A DNA stretch of 64,000 bases from WLMZ01 sp038227995 (lineage in GTDB: Bacteria > Actinomycetota > Acidimicrobiia > Acidimicrobiales > Ilumatobacteraceae): assembly GCA_038227995.1 (NCBI GenBank), contig JBBRPP010000001.1, positions 308,228 through 372,227 of the forward strand, given 5' to 3'. Made by a program: the position numbers and the translations under genes. The notes under the pieces were generated by a model. That model saw only the letters and a program-made list of their open reading frames with translations, was not told the DNA's origin and searched no databases. How positions within the stretch are numbered: position 1 is the stretch's first letter; the number at the start of each line of letters is the position of its first letter. Positions 52,464 through 61,975 of this stretch are shown here, piece by piece.

Positions 52464-53708
52464 GTCGGCTGGGCGGCGAATGAGATCGCACCACCAGCTG
52501 AGGCCGATCGCGCCGGCGACCGCGATGAACAGCACGGGGCGCGTTCCGATCCAGTCGACGATCGGCCCGAACACCAGTGCACCGATGGTGACCATGCCGC
52601 CGAAGGACATGAACCACAGCGACATCACGCTGGCACGCTCGTGGTCGCGCATGTTGGTCTGGAACACCGTGACCATCGGCGTGACGGCCAGAAAATAGAA
52701 GAAGCCCAGCAGGAAGCCGATCGGAATCGCCAGCCCCGGTCCGCGAGCGAGGGCGAAGGCGGCCATCGTCACCGCGAATCCGCGGAATGCGAACGTGATC
52801 AGCTTGCGACGATCGAACCGAACGAGGATGCTGCCGCATGCGAGGCCGCCGAGGCACGCACCGAGACCCCACGTCGCGTACAGCCATTTGTAGGTGGCCG
52901 AATCTGCGTTGATCCCGAAGTTCAACCGCGCGATCGACGGAAACAGGCTGACGTACGGCAGGCAGAGGAACGAGAACACCGTCATCGACAGCAGCATCCG
53001 ACTCAGGACGCTGCGCTGGCGGGCGGTGCGCAACCCCATCGACAACTTCTGCAATCCGCGCTCGACCGTCTTGACCCGAACGGCGGGGATGGTGATCATC
53101 GCGATACCCGTGATCGCGAACAGGTACGTGGCCGCGTTGAACACGAAGATCTGCGGGATCGAGACACCGAACCCGATCAGCGCCGCGGCCAGCGCGGGGC
53201 CGATCACCCGCGATCCGTTGAGCATCACCGAGTTCAGAGCGAGTGCGCCGGGCAGGTCCTCCTTGGCGACCAGCAGTGGGATCGATGCCTGCATCGCCGG
53301 GGCACCGAGTGCGTTGGCGATGCCGATGCCGAGTTGCATCGCGAAGATGGCCCACAGCGACGAGTCGCGGGCAATCAGCAACGCGACACCGAGCGAGAAC
53401 GTCAATTGCCATCCCTGGCTCACGATCAGCCACGGCTTGCGCGGAAATCGGTCGGCCAGGACGCCACCGGGAATCGACAGCAGCAGCAGCGGGCCCAGCT
53501 GAGCGAACGACATGATCGCGACCCATGTGGCCTTGTGCGTTCGGTCGTCGATGTAGGCCGGCAACGCCAGGTTCTGCATCCAGGTGCCGATGTTGCTGGC
53601 GAACAATCCGATCCAGATGATGCGGAAGTCGCGGTATCCAAGCGCGGCACGAGCAGATCCGGGCTGCGCTGTGCGTGTTGATCGTGGGAGGGTCGGGGTC
53701 GTGTTCAT
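52377..53708 (-). CDS. MFS transporter, enterobactin exporter (EntS)-like
   Basis: 443 residues with about ten to twelve membrane helices. FRIIWIGLFASNIGTWMQNLALP and GVLADRFPRK (loop motif A between helices 2 and 3) place it in the MFS_3 transporter group that includes drug and siderophore exporters. Substrate unknown. It follows the F420-type oxidoreductase by 20 bases in the same direction. The last 29 codons are antisense to the end of murF. Confidence 0.85.
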   Translation of the reverse strand: MNTTPTLPRSTRTAQPGSARAALGYRDFRIIWIGLFASNIGTWMQNLALPAYIDDRTHKATWVAIMSFAQLGPLLLLSIPGGVLADRFPRKPWLIVSQGWQLTFSLGVALLIARDSSLWAIFAMQLGIGIANALGAPAMQASIPLLVAKEDLPGALALNSVMLNGSRVIGPALAAALIGFGVSIPQIFVFNAATYLFAITGIAMITIPAVRVKTVERGLQKLSMGLRTARQRSVLSRMLLSMTVFSFLCLPYVSLFPSIARLNFGINADSATYKWLYATWGLGACLGGLACGSILVRFDRRKLITFAFRGFAVTMAAFALARGPGLAIPIGFLLGFFYFLAVTPMVTVFQTNMRDHERASVMSLWFMSFGGMVTIGALVFGPIVDWIGTRPVLFIAVAGAIGLSWWCDLIRRPADLLADDDPREPLHPRNTTSFDEHGVVAGE

Positions 53709-53728
53709 CGAGTCTCGAGTCGCTCGAT

Positions 53729-54772
53729 TCAGCCGAGGATCAGCTCCGCATAGCGTGCCAGCGAGCTCTGCGGCCCGCTGACGAGGAACGACGTGATGCA
53801 CGTTTCCTTCCACCGCTCGAGCTCGTCCTTGATCTTGTCTGGCGGACCGACGAGCGCAACGTCTTCGACCATGCTCAGCGGAATCGCTGCTGCGGCTTCC
53901 TGCTTCTTGCCCGCCAGGTACAGCTCCTGGACCTTGAGGGCGACGTCTTCGTAACCCATCCGGGCGAACACTTCGAAGTGGAAGTTGGCGCCGCGCGCGC
54001 CCATGCCGCCGGCGTACAACGCGAGGAACGGGCGAACCATGTCGGCGCAACGTTCGACATCGTCGCCGGGGATGATGGTGACTGTCGCGACGACCTTGAA
54101 GCGATCTTCCTTCGTGGCATCGCCGGATGCGGCGAATCCTTCGGCGAGGCAGCGGCGGTAGTGGCCGTCCTCCTTGGGGCTGAAGAACAACGGGAGCCAA
54201 CCGTCGCAGATCTCCGCCGCGAGCGCCACGTTCTTGGGGCCCTCGGCGCCGAGATAGATCGGGATCTCCTGGCGAAACGGATGGATCGTGCTCTTCAGCG
54301 GTTTGCCGAGGCCGGCGCCGCCGGCGAATGGCATGTCGTAGAACTCGCCGTGGTGGTTGATCGGTTGTTCGCGGCGCACGATGTCGCGCACGATGCCGAC
54401 GTACTCACGCGTGCGGGCCAAGGGCTTCGGGTACGGCTGGCCGTACCAACCCTCGACGACCTGTGGTCCGCTCGCGCCCAGACCGAGGATGAAGCGGCCT
54501 TTGCTGAGGTGATCGAGTGTCATCGCTGCCATCGCCGTCGCGGCCGGCGTGCGTGCGCTCATCTGGGTGATGCCCGTCCCGAGTGAAACTCGTTCGGTGT
54601 GGGCGCCCCACCACGCGAGCGGGGTCATGCAGTCGCTGCCGTAGGCCTCCGCTGTCCAGACGCTGTCGTAGCCGAGCCGTTCGGCCTCCTTGATCGCTTC
54701 GAGCGCACCCTGCGGCGGGCCGCTTCCCCAATATCCGGTGTTGTATCCGAGTGTGATCGTCACGTCGAGCAC
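53729..54772 (-). CDS. LLM-class F420-dependent oxidoreductase
   Basis: 347 residues of a luciferase-like TIM barrel. LGYDSVWTAEAYGSD, GTGITQMSARTPAATAM and RFILGLGASGPQVVEGWYG are the coenzyme-binding strands typical of F420-dependent actinobacterial enzymes. It transfers hydride between F420 and an unknown organic substrate. GTG 54772 is used. It sits between a methyltransferase (17 bases upstream) and an MFS exporter, a layout seen in small-molecule modification operons. Confidence 0.88.
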   Translation of the reverse strand: MLDVTITLGYNTGYWGSGPPQGALEAIKEAERLGYDSVWTAEAYGSDCMTPLAWWGAHTERVSLGTGITQMSARTPAATAMAAMTLDHLSKGRFILGLGASGPQVVEGWYGQPYPKPLARTREYVGIVRDIVRREQPINHHGEFYDMPFAGGAGLGKPLKSTIHPFRQEIPIYLGAEGPKNVALAAEICDGWLPLFFSPKEDGHYRRCLAEGFAASGDATKEDRFKVVATVTIIPGDDVERCADMVRPFLALYAGGMGARGANFHFEVFARMGYEDVALKVQELYLAGKKQEAAAAIPLSMVEDVALVGPPDKIKDELERWKETCITSFLVSGPQSSLARYAELILG

Positions 54773-54789
54773 CGTAGCAACGGCAGCGC

Positions 54790-55521
54790 TCAGCGGCGCT
54801 TGCGAGCGACAACCACAGCCGACAAACCGAAGGGCACGGAAACGTGGCGAATGATTCGACGCTCGACAGATGCCGCTGCCGACAGCAGCCCACCCAGACC
54901 CGACTGGTTGTGATCGAGATCGCTCGACGCGCCGCCTCGGTCGAAGAGCGCCATCGCGAAGGCGGGCGGCAACAGGAAACTGTAGGCACAGGTAGCGGTC
55001 ACGACGTCGAGCCCGGCACCGGATGCAAGTGCCTTCACGTCGCCCAGGCTGAACCGGCGGCCGGTGTGGGTGACCTCATCGTGACTGCGGCGCAGCCGGC
55101 GGCCCGCTGGCTCCATCAACACGACGAGCGCCCCCGGCTCGGCGACGCGTGCGAACTCCCGAACTGCGACGCTCGGATCGGCGTTCATCCGGTGATAGAG
55201 CGCCGTCACGCACAACACCAGTCCGAACGAATCGGTCGCGAACGGAAGACGGTTGATGTCGGCCCTCGTCGTCAGATAGCCAGGGTGGCCGTCCCTGGCC
55301 AGCTCGAGTGCGATCGACTCGAAGTCGGCGAGCACGGTCGGTCCGCGATCCGAGAGCCATCCGCCCGTCGCACCCGTTCCGCCGGCCGCATCCAAGGCAA
55401 CGGCGGAGACTGCGGGATCGGCGTGGCGGTCGATCAACTGCTGCAGCAGCGCTCTCGTGCTCCGGTACCACCAGTGGGTCTCGCCGATCGCCGCCATCCG
55501 GCGGTATTCATCTGCGTCCAC
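54790..55521 (-). CDS. Class I SAM-dependent methyltransferase
   Basis: 243 residues. HWWYRSTRALLQQLI at the N-terminus, motif I ALDAAGGTGATGGWL (SAM-binding) and VLMEPAGRRLRRSHDEVTH are visible. The end is hydrophobic (FGLSAVVVARKRR). GTG 55521 is the only start giving the full motif; CATACT lies six bases upstream. It heads the minus-strand unit methyltransferase, F420 oxidoreductase, MFS exporter, divergent from the epimerase. Confidence 0.8.
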   Translation of the reverse strand: MDADEYRRMAAIGETHWWYRSTRALLQQLIDRHADPAVSAVALDAAGGTGATGGWLSDRGPTVLADFESIALELARDGHPGYLTTRADINRLPFATDSFGLVLCVTALYHRMNADPSVAVREFARVAEPGALVVLMEPAGRRLRRSHDEVTHTGRRFSLGDVKALASGAGLDVVTATCAYSFLLPPAFAMALFDRGGASSDLDHNQSGLGGLLSAAASVERRIIRHVSVPFGLSAVVVARKRR

Positions 55522-55574
55522 GAAACCAGTATGACAGTCGAAGCAGCTGCACAACCGTCGTTGCTCATCTGCTG

Positions 55575-55580
55575 TATCTT
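55575..55580 (+). promoter_or_regulatory. Putative leaderless -10 for the epimerase gene
   Basis: TATCTT then seven bases (CTCCGCC) to GTG 55588. It supports this start over the upstream ATG 55531. Confidence 0.5.
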
Positions 55581-55587
55581 CTCCGCC

Positions 55588-56619
55588 GTGAACGAGACGG
55601 CTGCGCGGGCGACACTTCCGCATTTGGGTGGCACGACGTGTGTCGTCACGGGCGGCCTCGGATTCATCGGCTCGAATCTGGTGCACGCGCTGATCGGTCA
55701 GGGCGCCATCGTTCGCGTCGTCGACGCGCTCGACCCGACGCACGGTGGCAACCCTCGCAACCTCGATGACGGGCCAGCAGCTGCTCCGACGCCGCTTCCC
55801 GTCGACACGTTGGTGGCGACCATCGCCGATCAGCGCGTCGCCGAATTCGTCGCCGATGCCGACATCATCTTCAACCTCGCCGGCCAGGTGAGCCACCAGG
55901 CGTCGATGGTGGACCCCCTCCACGACCTCCGCGTCAACGCTCTCGATCACGCCGTACTGCTCGAAACCATTCGCCAGGTGAACCCCAACGTCCGGATCGT
56001 GCACACGTCGACCCGTCAGGTCTACGGCCGGGTCACGAAGTTGCCGGTCGACGAGCTCACGGCGGCCAACCCGGTCGATGTCAATGGGGTGGCCAAGTTG
56101 GCCGGTGAGCACCTCCACATGGTCTATGCGCAGGCCTACGGATTTCGGGCGACGTCACTGCGGCTCAGCAATGTCTACGGCCCTCGGCAGCGGTTGACCA
56201 GCGACGAGCTCGGGTTCCTGCCCGTGTTCTTCCGCAAGGCGTTGCTGGGGGAGACGATCGAGATCTTCGGAGACGGCCGACAGCGCCGCGACTGCCTCCA
56301 CGTCGACGATGTGGTCTCCAGCATGCTGTTCGCGACGAAAGACGTCGCCGTCGGTCGGGTGTACAACGTCGGCCACAGCTGCGACCAGACGTTGGCGGAC
56401 ATCGCCGATGCGATCGTCGCGGCGACGTCGAGTCCGGCCCCGACCCGGCTCGTGCCGTGGCCGGGTGACCATCAACGCATCGACATCGGGTCGTTCACGA
56501 CCGACAGTTCGCGGATCAGAACCGAACTCGGCTGGGCCCCCGCGACCACACTCCACGACGGCGTTGCCGACACCGTGGCCTTCTATCGTGAGCGTCCGTG
56601 GTACCTGTCGTCGACCTGA
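55588..56619 (+). CDS. NAD-dependent epimerase/dehydratase (nucleotide-sugar type)
   Basis: 343 residues of an extended SDR. VVTGGLGFIGSNLVHALIG near residue 16 binds NAD, the usual catalytic Tyr/Lys pair is replaced by VDVNGVAKLAGEH (Asn-Gly where Tyr is expected, Lys retained), and LRLSNVYGPRQ follows. Such enzymes convert UDP- or GDP-sugars. Loss of the catalytic Tyr is worth noting. The GTG start at 55588 is chosen by its leaderless -10. First gene of a five-gene sugar cluster; its end overlaps the aminotransferase gene by 22 bases. Confidence 0.82.
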   Translation: MNETAARATLPHLGGTTCVVTGGLGFIGSNLVHALIGQGAIVRVVDALDPTHGGNPRNLDDGPAAAPTPLPVDTLVATIADQRVAEFVADADIIFNLAGQVSHQASMVDPLHDLRVNALDHAVLLETIRQVNPNVRIVHTSTRQVYGRVTKLPVDELTAANPVDVNGVAKLAGEHLHMVYAQAYGFRATSLRLSNVYGPRQRLTSDELGFLPVFFRKALLGETIEIFGDGRQRRDCLHVDDVVSSMLFATKDVAVGRVYNVGHSCDQTLADIADAIVAATSSPAPTRLVPWPGDHQRIDIGSFTTDSSRIRTELGWAPATTLHDGVADTVAFYRERPWYLSST

Positions 56620-57653
56620 GTCGTCGCGGTGCGAGGTGGGCAGCACGATTCGGATCGGAGTGCGAACGGATCGTCGCGAGCGGCTCGATCCTCCTCGGCC
56701 ACGAAACGGCAGCCTTCGAGCGCGAGTTCGCCGCGTGGGTCGGATCGACCGACGCCGTCGCCGTGTCGTCCGGCGCAGCAGCGCTCCAGCTCGCATTGAC
56801 GTCCATCGGGGTCGGACCGGGCGACGAGGTCATCGTGCCGGCCTTCACCGCGGTGCCAACAGCCAGTGCGGTGTGCGCGGTCGGCGCCGTGCCGGTTCTC
56901 GTCGACGTCGAAGCGGACACCGCGAACCTCGATCCGGCGCTCGTCGAATCGGCGCGGACCGAGCGCACCAAGGCGGTTGTCGTGGTGCATCTGTACGGTT
57001 TGCGAGGCACCCTGCCGACCACGGATCTGGCGATCGTCGAAGACGCCGCCCAGGCTCACGGAGCGGTCGGTGATGGGGCCGGCTCGACGGCAGTGGCCTA
57101 CAGCTTCTACCCGACGAAGAACCTGGGAGGCATCGGCGACGGCGGCGCGGTCGTCATGCGCGATCCCGACCAGACAGCGCTCGTCCGCCGACTCCGCGTG
57201 CATGGCATGACCGAGTTGTACGTCCACACGTCGATCTCGCAGAACTTCCGGATGTCGGAGATCGAAGCGGCGTGGTTGCGGATCGGGCTCGAGACGTTGA
57301 CGGCCGACACAGCGCGTCGCCACGCGATCGCGACGGCCTACCGCGAAGCAGCGCCGCGCCTGCGCTGGCAGTCGACGTCACCCTCACACGCGTATCACCT
57401 GTGCGTCGTCCGAACCTCGGATCGTGCTCGGTTCCGGGAGTCGCTTGCTGCGGCCGGCATCGCGACAGGCGTTCACTACCCGCTCGCCATCACGCAGCAG
57501 CCCGCATTCGCCCAATTCGGTCGTCAACGGTGTCCGGAGGCCGAGGCGTGGGCCGCGGAATGCGTGAGTCTGCCGTGCTTCGCCGAGATGACCGACGACG
57601 AAGTGGCGCTCGTCGCCGATGCACTCGCGGCCGTGACAGCAGGAGAAGCATGA
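56598..57653 (+). CDS. DegT/DnrJ/EryC1-family aminotransferase
   Basis: 351 residues of a PLP fold type I sugar aminotransferase. VSSGAAALQLALTSIGV binds the cofactor phosphate, EDAAQAHGA holds the Asp, and FYPTKNLGGIGDGG contains the PLP Lys at about residue 174. It converts a keto-sugar nucleotide to an amino sugar. GTG start lies inside the epimerase gene; stop overlaps the GT2 ATG. Product probably an amino sugar for a surface glycan. Confidence 0.9.
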   Translation: MVPVVDLSRRGARWAARFGSECERIVASGSILLGHETAAFEREFAAWVGSTDAVAVSSGAAALQLALTSIGVGPGDEVIVPAFTAVPTASAVCAVGAVPVLVDVEADTANLDPALVESARTERTKAVVVVHLYGLRGTLPTTDLAIVEDAAQAHGAVGDGAGSTAVAYSFYPTKNLGGIGDGGAVVMRDPDQTALVRRLRVHGMTELYVHTSISQNFRMSEIEAAWLRIGLETLTADTARRHAIATAYREAAPRLRWQSTSPSHAYHLCVVRTSDRARFRESLAAAGIATGVHYPLAITQQPAFAQFGRQRCPEAEAWAAECVSLPCFAEMTDDEVALVADALAAVTAGEA

Positions 57654-58354
57654 AGCTGTCCGGCGTTTCTGCGATGTTCCCGTGCTACAACGATGCCAAC
57701 ACGATCGGCGGGCTGATCGACGACGTGCATGCCGCACTGCTGCCACTCGTCGACCAGCTGGAGGTCATCGTCGTGAACGACGGATCCAGCGACGGTTCGC
57801 GCGAGGTGCTCGATTCGGCGGCGACCTCGAGGCCGTGGTTGCGCGTGATCCACCACGAACACAACCGGGGCTACGGCGGCGCATTGATCAGCGGATTCGC
57901 TGCAGCCCAGTACGACTGGATCTTCTACACCGACGGTGACGCTCAATACGACGCCAAGGAAGCTTCGGTCCTCGTGCCGCTCGCCACTGACGACGTCGAC
58001 ATCGTTCAGGGGTTCAAGATCGGCCGAGGCGACGCGTTGTATCGCAAGGTGATCGGTCGTACGTACCACCACGTCGTCAAGTTGCTGTTCCGACTCCCGG
58101 CTCGTGACACCGACTGCGACTTCCGATTGTTCCGGCGCCAGCTGATCCTCGATCGCCCGCTCACGTCGTCCAGCGGCGTGATCTGTGTCGAGATGATGCG
58201 CAACTTCACCGAACTCGGCGCACGGTTCGTCGAAGCCCCGGTTCATCACTACTTCCGACCATCGGGCAAGTCGCAGTTCTTCCGCTTGCCCGCCATCACC
58301 CGCAGCGGTCTGCAACTGCTGCGGCTGTGGTGGCGTATGGTCGTTCGCCGATGA
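57650..58354 (+). CDS. Family 2 glycosyltransferase (polyprenyl-phosphate mannosyltransferase-like)
   Basis: 234 residues. MFPCYNDANTIGGLI, VVNDGSSDGS and FYTDGDAQYD (DxD-like) are the GT-A donor site; IGRTYHHVVKLLF and DTDCDFRLFRR follow as in dolichol-phosphate mannose synthases. It moves a sugar from a nucleotide to a polyprenyl-phosphate or other membrane acceptor. AGGAGA gives a good Shine-Dalgarno. ATGA overlaps couple it on both sides. Confidence 0.9.
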   Translation: MKLSGVSAMFPCYNDANTIGGLIDDVHAALLPLVDQLEVIVVNDGSSDGSREVLDSAATSRPWLRVIHHEHNRGYGGALISGFAAAQYDWIFYTDGDAQYDAKEASVLVPLATDDVDIVQGFKIGRGDALYRKVIGRTYHHVVKLLFRLPARDTDCDFRLFRRQLILDRPLTSSSGVICVEMMRNFTELGARFVEAPVHHYFRPSGKSQFFRLPAITRSGLQLLRLWWRMVVRR

Positions 58355-59715
58355 CGGAGTTCGAGGAGAGGTGCCGCAGGACCGTGCGCTGGGCGAGCAG
58401 CGATGACGGTGCGACGTGGGCGTTCCGAGCTGCGCTCGTTCTCAGCGTCGGCGTGTTCTACGTCGTCGGTCGGCACCAGTGGTTCACCCGTGACGACTGG
58501 GCGTATGTGATCAGCCGTGAGGCGACGCGCACCAATTCCGGCTGGCAACATTGGCTGTTCGACGCCCAGGACGGTCATTGGCTGACGATCCCGGTTCTGA
58601 TCTTCCACTTCACGCGCGTGGTCTTCGGCCTCGGGTCCTACTGGCCGTTCCTGCTGCCGACGATGGCCGCTCACGTCGGTGCGGTGCTGCTCACTCGGGT
58701 GATCTGCCGCAGGGTCGGCGCCACCGCGTGGACCACGACGATGATCTGCTCGATGCTGCTCGTGTTCGGATCGGGTTGGGACAACATCGTCTTCGCGATC
58801 CAGATCAGCTACAACCTGTCACTCGTCGCGTTCCTGGCGCAGATCGTGCTCGTCGATCACGACGGCCCCGTGGATCGCCGTGACTACTCGGCACTGGCCA
58901 TCGGCATCGTCGGCTTGATGTCGTCGGGCTTCGGGCCGATCTTTCTCGTTGGCGTGCTCGCAATGCTCGCCCTTCGTCGCCGCTGGCGCGCAGCGTTGAT
59001 CGTCGGCGCTCCGCAACTGTTGCTGTACGCGTGGTGGTACATCACGTGGGAGACCGACTCCGTCGAGGCCCGGCTGCCCGGCGACCGATCGCAATTGCCC
59101 GCGTATGTCGTGCGAGGCGTCACGGCCACGTTCGAATCGATGGTGTCGTTCGCATCGCTGGCCGGTGTCGCCTTGGTCGCCACTCTCGCCATCTCGATGT
59201 GGCGGGGTCACGACTGGACACGGCGCACCACGATGTTGGCGTTGTGGTCGACCGTCGTGTTGATGTTCGCCGCGATCGGTTTCGAACGGCTTGGCTTCGG
59301 CGTGCCCACCGCTGCATCGTCGAGATATCTCCACATCGGTGCCATCGTGCTCGCCGCACCGCTCGCGATCGCGGTCGATCGCCTGATCGCAATCGCGACC
59401 GAGGCTCGATGGGCCGGACGAGCCGTGCTCGCCGTGGGGATTGCTGTCAACGTGGGCGCGCTCCGTACATCGGCCGCGCAATGGGCGATCGATTCGCAGC
59501 ACGAGAAATCGCTCTACGAGTGGATCGCTGCGTCACCGTTGCAGGCGACCGTGGACCCGCACGTGGTTCCGTCGAAGCTCAGCCCGAACGTGACCGTGCA
59601 GTGGTTGCAATTCCTGATCCAGCAGGACGCGATCGATCCGCACCCACCCGCCAACGACGCCGAGAACCTCCAGGTGTTGATCGCTCTTGGACTCGCCCCA
59701 GCACCCACCCCCTGA
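58351..59715 (+). CDS. Multi-pass membrane protein, GT-C glycosyltransferase-like
   Basis: 454 residues with about ten hydrophobic helices. An N-terminal RDDWAYVIS after the first helix supplies acidic residues like those at the active site of GT39/GT83-type enzymes that use polyprenyl-phosphate sugars. HFTRVVFGLGSYWPFLLPT and later helices are otherwise unremarkable. Placed right after the GT2, it would be the transferase using its lipid-linked sugar. Family not certain. Confidence 0.7.
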   Translation: MTEFEERCRRTVRWASSDDGATWAFRAALVLSVGVFYVVGRHQWFTRDDWAYVISREATRTNSGWQHWLFDAQDGHWLTIPVLIFHFTRVVFGLGSYWPFLLPTMAAHVGAVLLTRVICRRVGATAWTTTMICSMLLVFGSGWDNIVFAIQISYNLSLVAFLAQIVLVDHDGPVDRRDYSALAIGIVGLMSSGFGPIFLVGVLAMLALRRRWRAALIVGAPQLLLYAWWYITWETDSVEARLPGDRSQLPAYVVRGVTATFESMVSFASLAGVALVATLAISMWRGHDWTRRTTMLALWSTVVLMFAAIGFERLGFGVPTAASSRYLHIGAIVLAAPLAIAVDRLIAIATEARWAGRAVLAVGIAVNVGALRTSAAQWAIDSQHEKSLYEWIAASPLQATVDPHVVPSKLSPNVTVQWLQFLIQQDAIDPHPPANDAENLQVLIALGLAPAPTP

Positions 59716-59740
59716 CGGCGTTTCGCGGCGCAGGTCAGGG

Positions 59741-60751
59741 GTGTCGAGTCATCGCCGCCGCAGGATCGCTCTGCGGACGATCGTGGTGGTCTCGTTCACG
59801 CTGTTCCTCGTCGTCAATCGGGCGGAGATCCCGCGGTCGTGGCACGCGATCCGCGACGCGAGGCGATGGTGGATGGCCGGTGCGCTGGCCGCCACCGTGG
59901 CGGTCTCGCTGTGCCTCGCATCAGTTCACGCGGCTGGTCAAGCCGTCGTGGGTGTGTCGCGCCCGTTCATCCACACGTGGCGGCTGTCCGCAGCGGGAAA
60001 CTTCCTCAACTTGGTGACGAAATCGGGTGGCATGGCGGGTCTGTCGGGGTTCGTCGCCGACGCTCGCCGTCGTGACACGCCGAGCCAGGCGACAACGGCC
60101 GGCTATGTGCTGTCGATGCTGTCGGTGCAACTCGGCCTGACGGGGCTGATCGCCGTCGCGATCTCGGTCGCAGCTCACGAGGGAACGCTGACCCGCGCCG
60201 ACATCGTGGGCGCCGGCTTGTTCGGAATCATCACGTCCATCTTCGTCCTCGCGGTTCTGGCGGCCGGCCGGTCTCGTGCATCGGCTCGACGCCTGTACGA
60301 GCTGCCCGGACGACTTCGGCAGCGTCTGTTGCGGCGATCGTCGGCTCCCACAGACGTGGCGAGTCGCGATCACCGTCGTGCGGACGAACTGTACGAGGCG
60401 GTTCTGTTCGCGCGGCGGTCACCACGTCGTTTGGCGCCCTTGTTCGTGTGGTCGGTGGGGTTCCACCTCACGCAGGTTGCGCTGCTGTGGTTCGTTCTGC
60501 GCTCGCTCCAACTGCCCTCCGGGCTCGGTTTGGCGATCGTCACGTATGCGCTTGCGACGATGTTCGCAACGATCGGCTTCCTGCCCGGCGGGCTCGGCTT
60601 CACCGAGGTCTCGATGGCCGCAACGCTTGCTGGCTACGGCGTCAGTTCGCCCGCTGCCGTCGCTGCGGTTGCCATGTTCCGACTGTGCAATCTGTGGCTT
60701 CCGGTTGCCGGGGGAGCGGTGGCGCTCCGCCGGTCGCCCGCCAGGGCATGA
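59741..60751 (+). CDS. YbhN/UPF0104 (lysylphosphatidylglycerol synthase transmembrane-like) flippase family protein
   Basis: 336 residues and about eight helices; the C-terminal FLPGGLGFTEVSMAATL is the family signature. Members include flippase-like components of surface glycan loci and the transmembrane part of MprF. GTG 59741 is chosen; TTG 59687 inside the previous gene would add 18 residues. It follows the membrane protein by 25 bases and abuts the P450 gene, whose stop codon is the very next base on the other strand. Confidence 0.78.
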   Translation: MSSHRRRRIALRTIVVVSFTLFLVVNRAEIPRSWHAIRDARRWWMAGALAATVAVSLCLASVHAAGQAVVGVSRPFIHTWRLSAAGNFLNLVTKSGGMAGLSGFVADARRRDTPSQATTAGYVLSMLSVQLGLTGLIAVAISVAAHEGTLTRADIVGAGLFGIITSIFVLAVLAAGRSRASARRLYELPGRLRQRLLRRSSAPTDVASRDHRRADELYEAVLFARRSPRRLAPLFVWSVGFHLTQVALLWFVLRSLQLPSGLGLAIVTYALATMFATIGFLPGGLGFTEVSMAATLAGYGVSSPAAVAAVAMFRLCNLWLPVAGGAVALRRSPARA

Positions 60752-61969
60752 TCACCGCTCGGGAGTGAACGTCACGGGGAGCCGGTCCGGGCCGAAGATG
60801 CCCACATCGCTGGGCTTCCATGTGGTGTCGCCGGCCACGGCCAGGTCGGGCAAGCGCCTGGCCAGGATCGGCAGCGCCTCTTGGAGTTCGGCCTTGGCCA
60901 GCGATGCCCCGAGGCAGTAGTGGATGCCGCTGCCGAGCGTGAGGTGTGGCTGCCCCGATGGCTCTTTGGTGATGTCGAACGTGCCCGGATCGGTGAACAC
61001 GTTGTGATCGCGGTTGGCCACGGACATCGATGGCATCAGCATCGTTCCCGCCGGGAACAGGATGTCGCGGTACTCGATGTCCTCTGATGCAAACCGACCG
61101 GTACTGCGAACCGCACCGAAGTAGCGCATCGCTTCGTCGACCGCTCGTGGAGCCAGCTCGGGCCGATCTGCCAACAACTTCCACTGCTCAGGGTGCTGGG
61201 AGAACAACGCGACCGCGCACCCGAGTTGGTTACGGGTGGTATCCGTGCCGCCCACGATGACGGCCCCGACCATGGTCACCAGTTCGTCGTTGCTGAGTCG
61301 GTCGCCGGCTTCTTCAGCGGCGATGAGCGCGGTGATCAAGTCGTCCGCCGGCTTGCTGCGACGCTCCGCGATCAGATTTCGGGCGTAGTCGTCGAGGTCA
61401 TCCTGCGCCTGCTTGATCGCAGGAAGGTGCTCGTTCGGGTTCCCGCTGAAGATCAACAGGACGGCCTCGGCGACGCGGCTGAACAGTTGCCAGTCCTCCT
61501 TCGGTGCGCCGAGCAACTCGCAGATGATCGGGATCGGGTATGGCTCGCAGATGTCGGCCACGACATCCGCTCGGCCTGTCGCGGCGACCTTGTCGACGAG
61601 TCCGTTGACGACATCGCGCATGAAGGGTCGCAACCGATCGGCGGCACGGGGTGAGAACGCCGGCGCGACGAGGCGGCGCAGGCGAGTGTGCACGTCGCCC
61701 TCTGCGCCAAGGATGCTGACGCCTTGCCGTTCGAGGAACTCGGGATCGGTGATGCCCATCATCTGCGGGATGATCGACGCGGCGTTGTGCCACCGCTTGT
61801 CGCGCAGCACATTGGCGACGTCGTCGTAGGCCAACACGGTGAATCCGAACGGATTGCGAACGATCCAGCTCTGTGAAGCGAGGTCGCGCATGACTTCCTG
61901 CGCGTTCTCGAACGGCACGTCGAGGAGGTCCAGGTTTGGTAATTCGAGGTCGAACACGGAGGTCGGCAT
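60752..61969 (-). CDS. Cytochrome P450
   Basis: 405 residues. The I-helix GAVIVGGTDTTRNQL, the ExxR motif (DEAMRYF, Glu-Ala-Met-Arg) and the heme-binding loop TLGSGIHYCLGASLAKAE with axial Cys352 are all present. No membrane anchor; soluble bacterial type needing ferredoxin and a reductase, neither encoded here. Substrate unknown. ATG 61969 has TAGCGT six bases upstream. Confidence 0.93.
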   Translation of the reverse strand: MPTSVFDLELPNLDLLDVPFENAQEVMRDLASQSWIVRNPFGFTVLAYDDVANVLRDKRWHNAASIIPQMMGITDPEFLERQGVSILGAEGDVHTRLRRLVAPAFSPRAADRLRPFMRDVVNGLVDKVAATGRADVVADICEPYPIPIICELLGAPKEDWQLFSRVAEAVLLIFSGNPNEHLPAIKQAQDDLDDYARNLIAERRSKPADDLITALIAAEEAGDRLSNDELVTMVGAVIVGGTDTTRNQLGCAVALFSQHPEQWKLLADRPELAPRAVDEAMRYFGAVRSTGRFASEDIEYRDILFPAGTMLMPSMSVANRDHNVFTDPGTFDITKEPSGQPHLTLGSGIHYCLGASLAKAELQEALPILARRLPDLAVAGDTTWKPSDVGIFGPDRLPVTFTPER

Positions 61970-61975
61970 GGCCTG

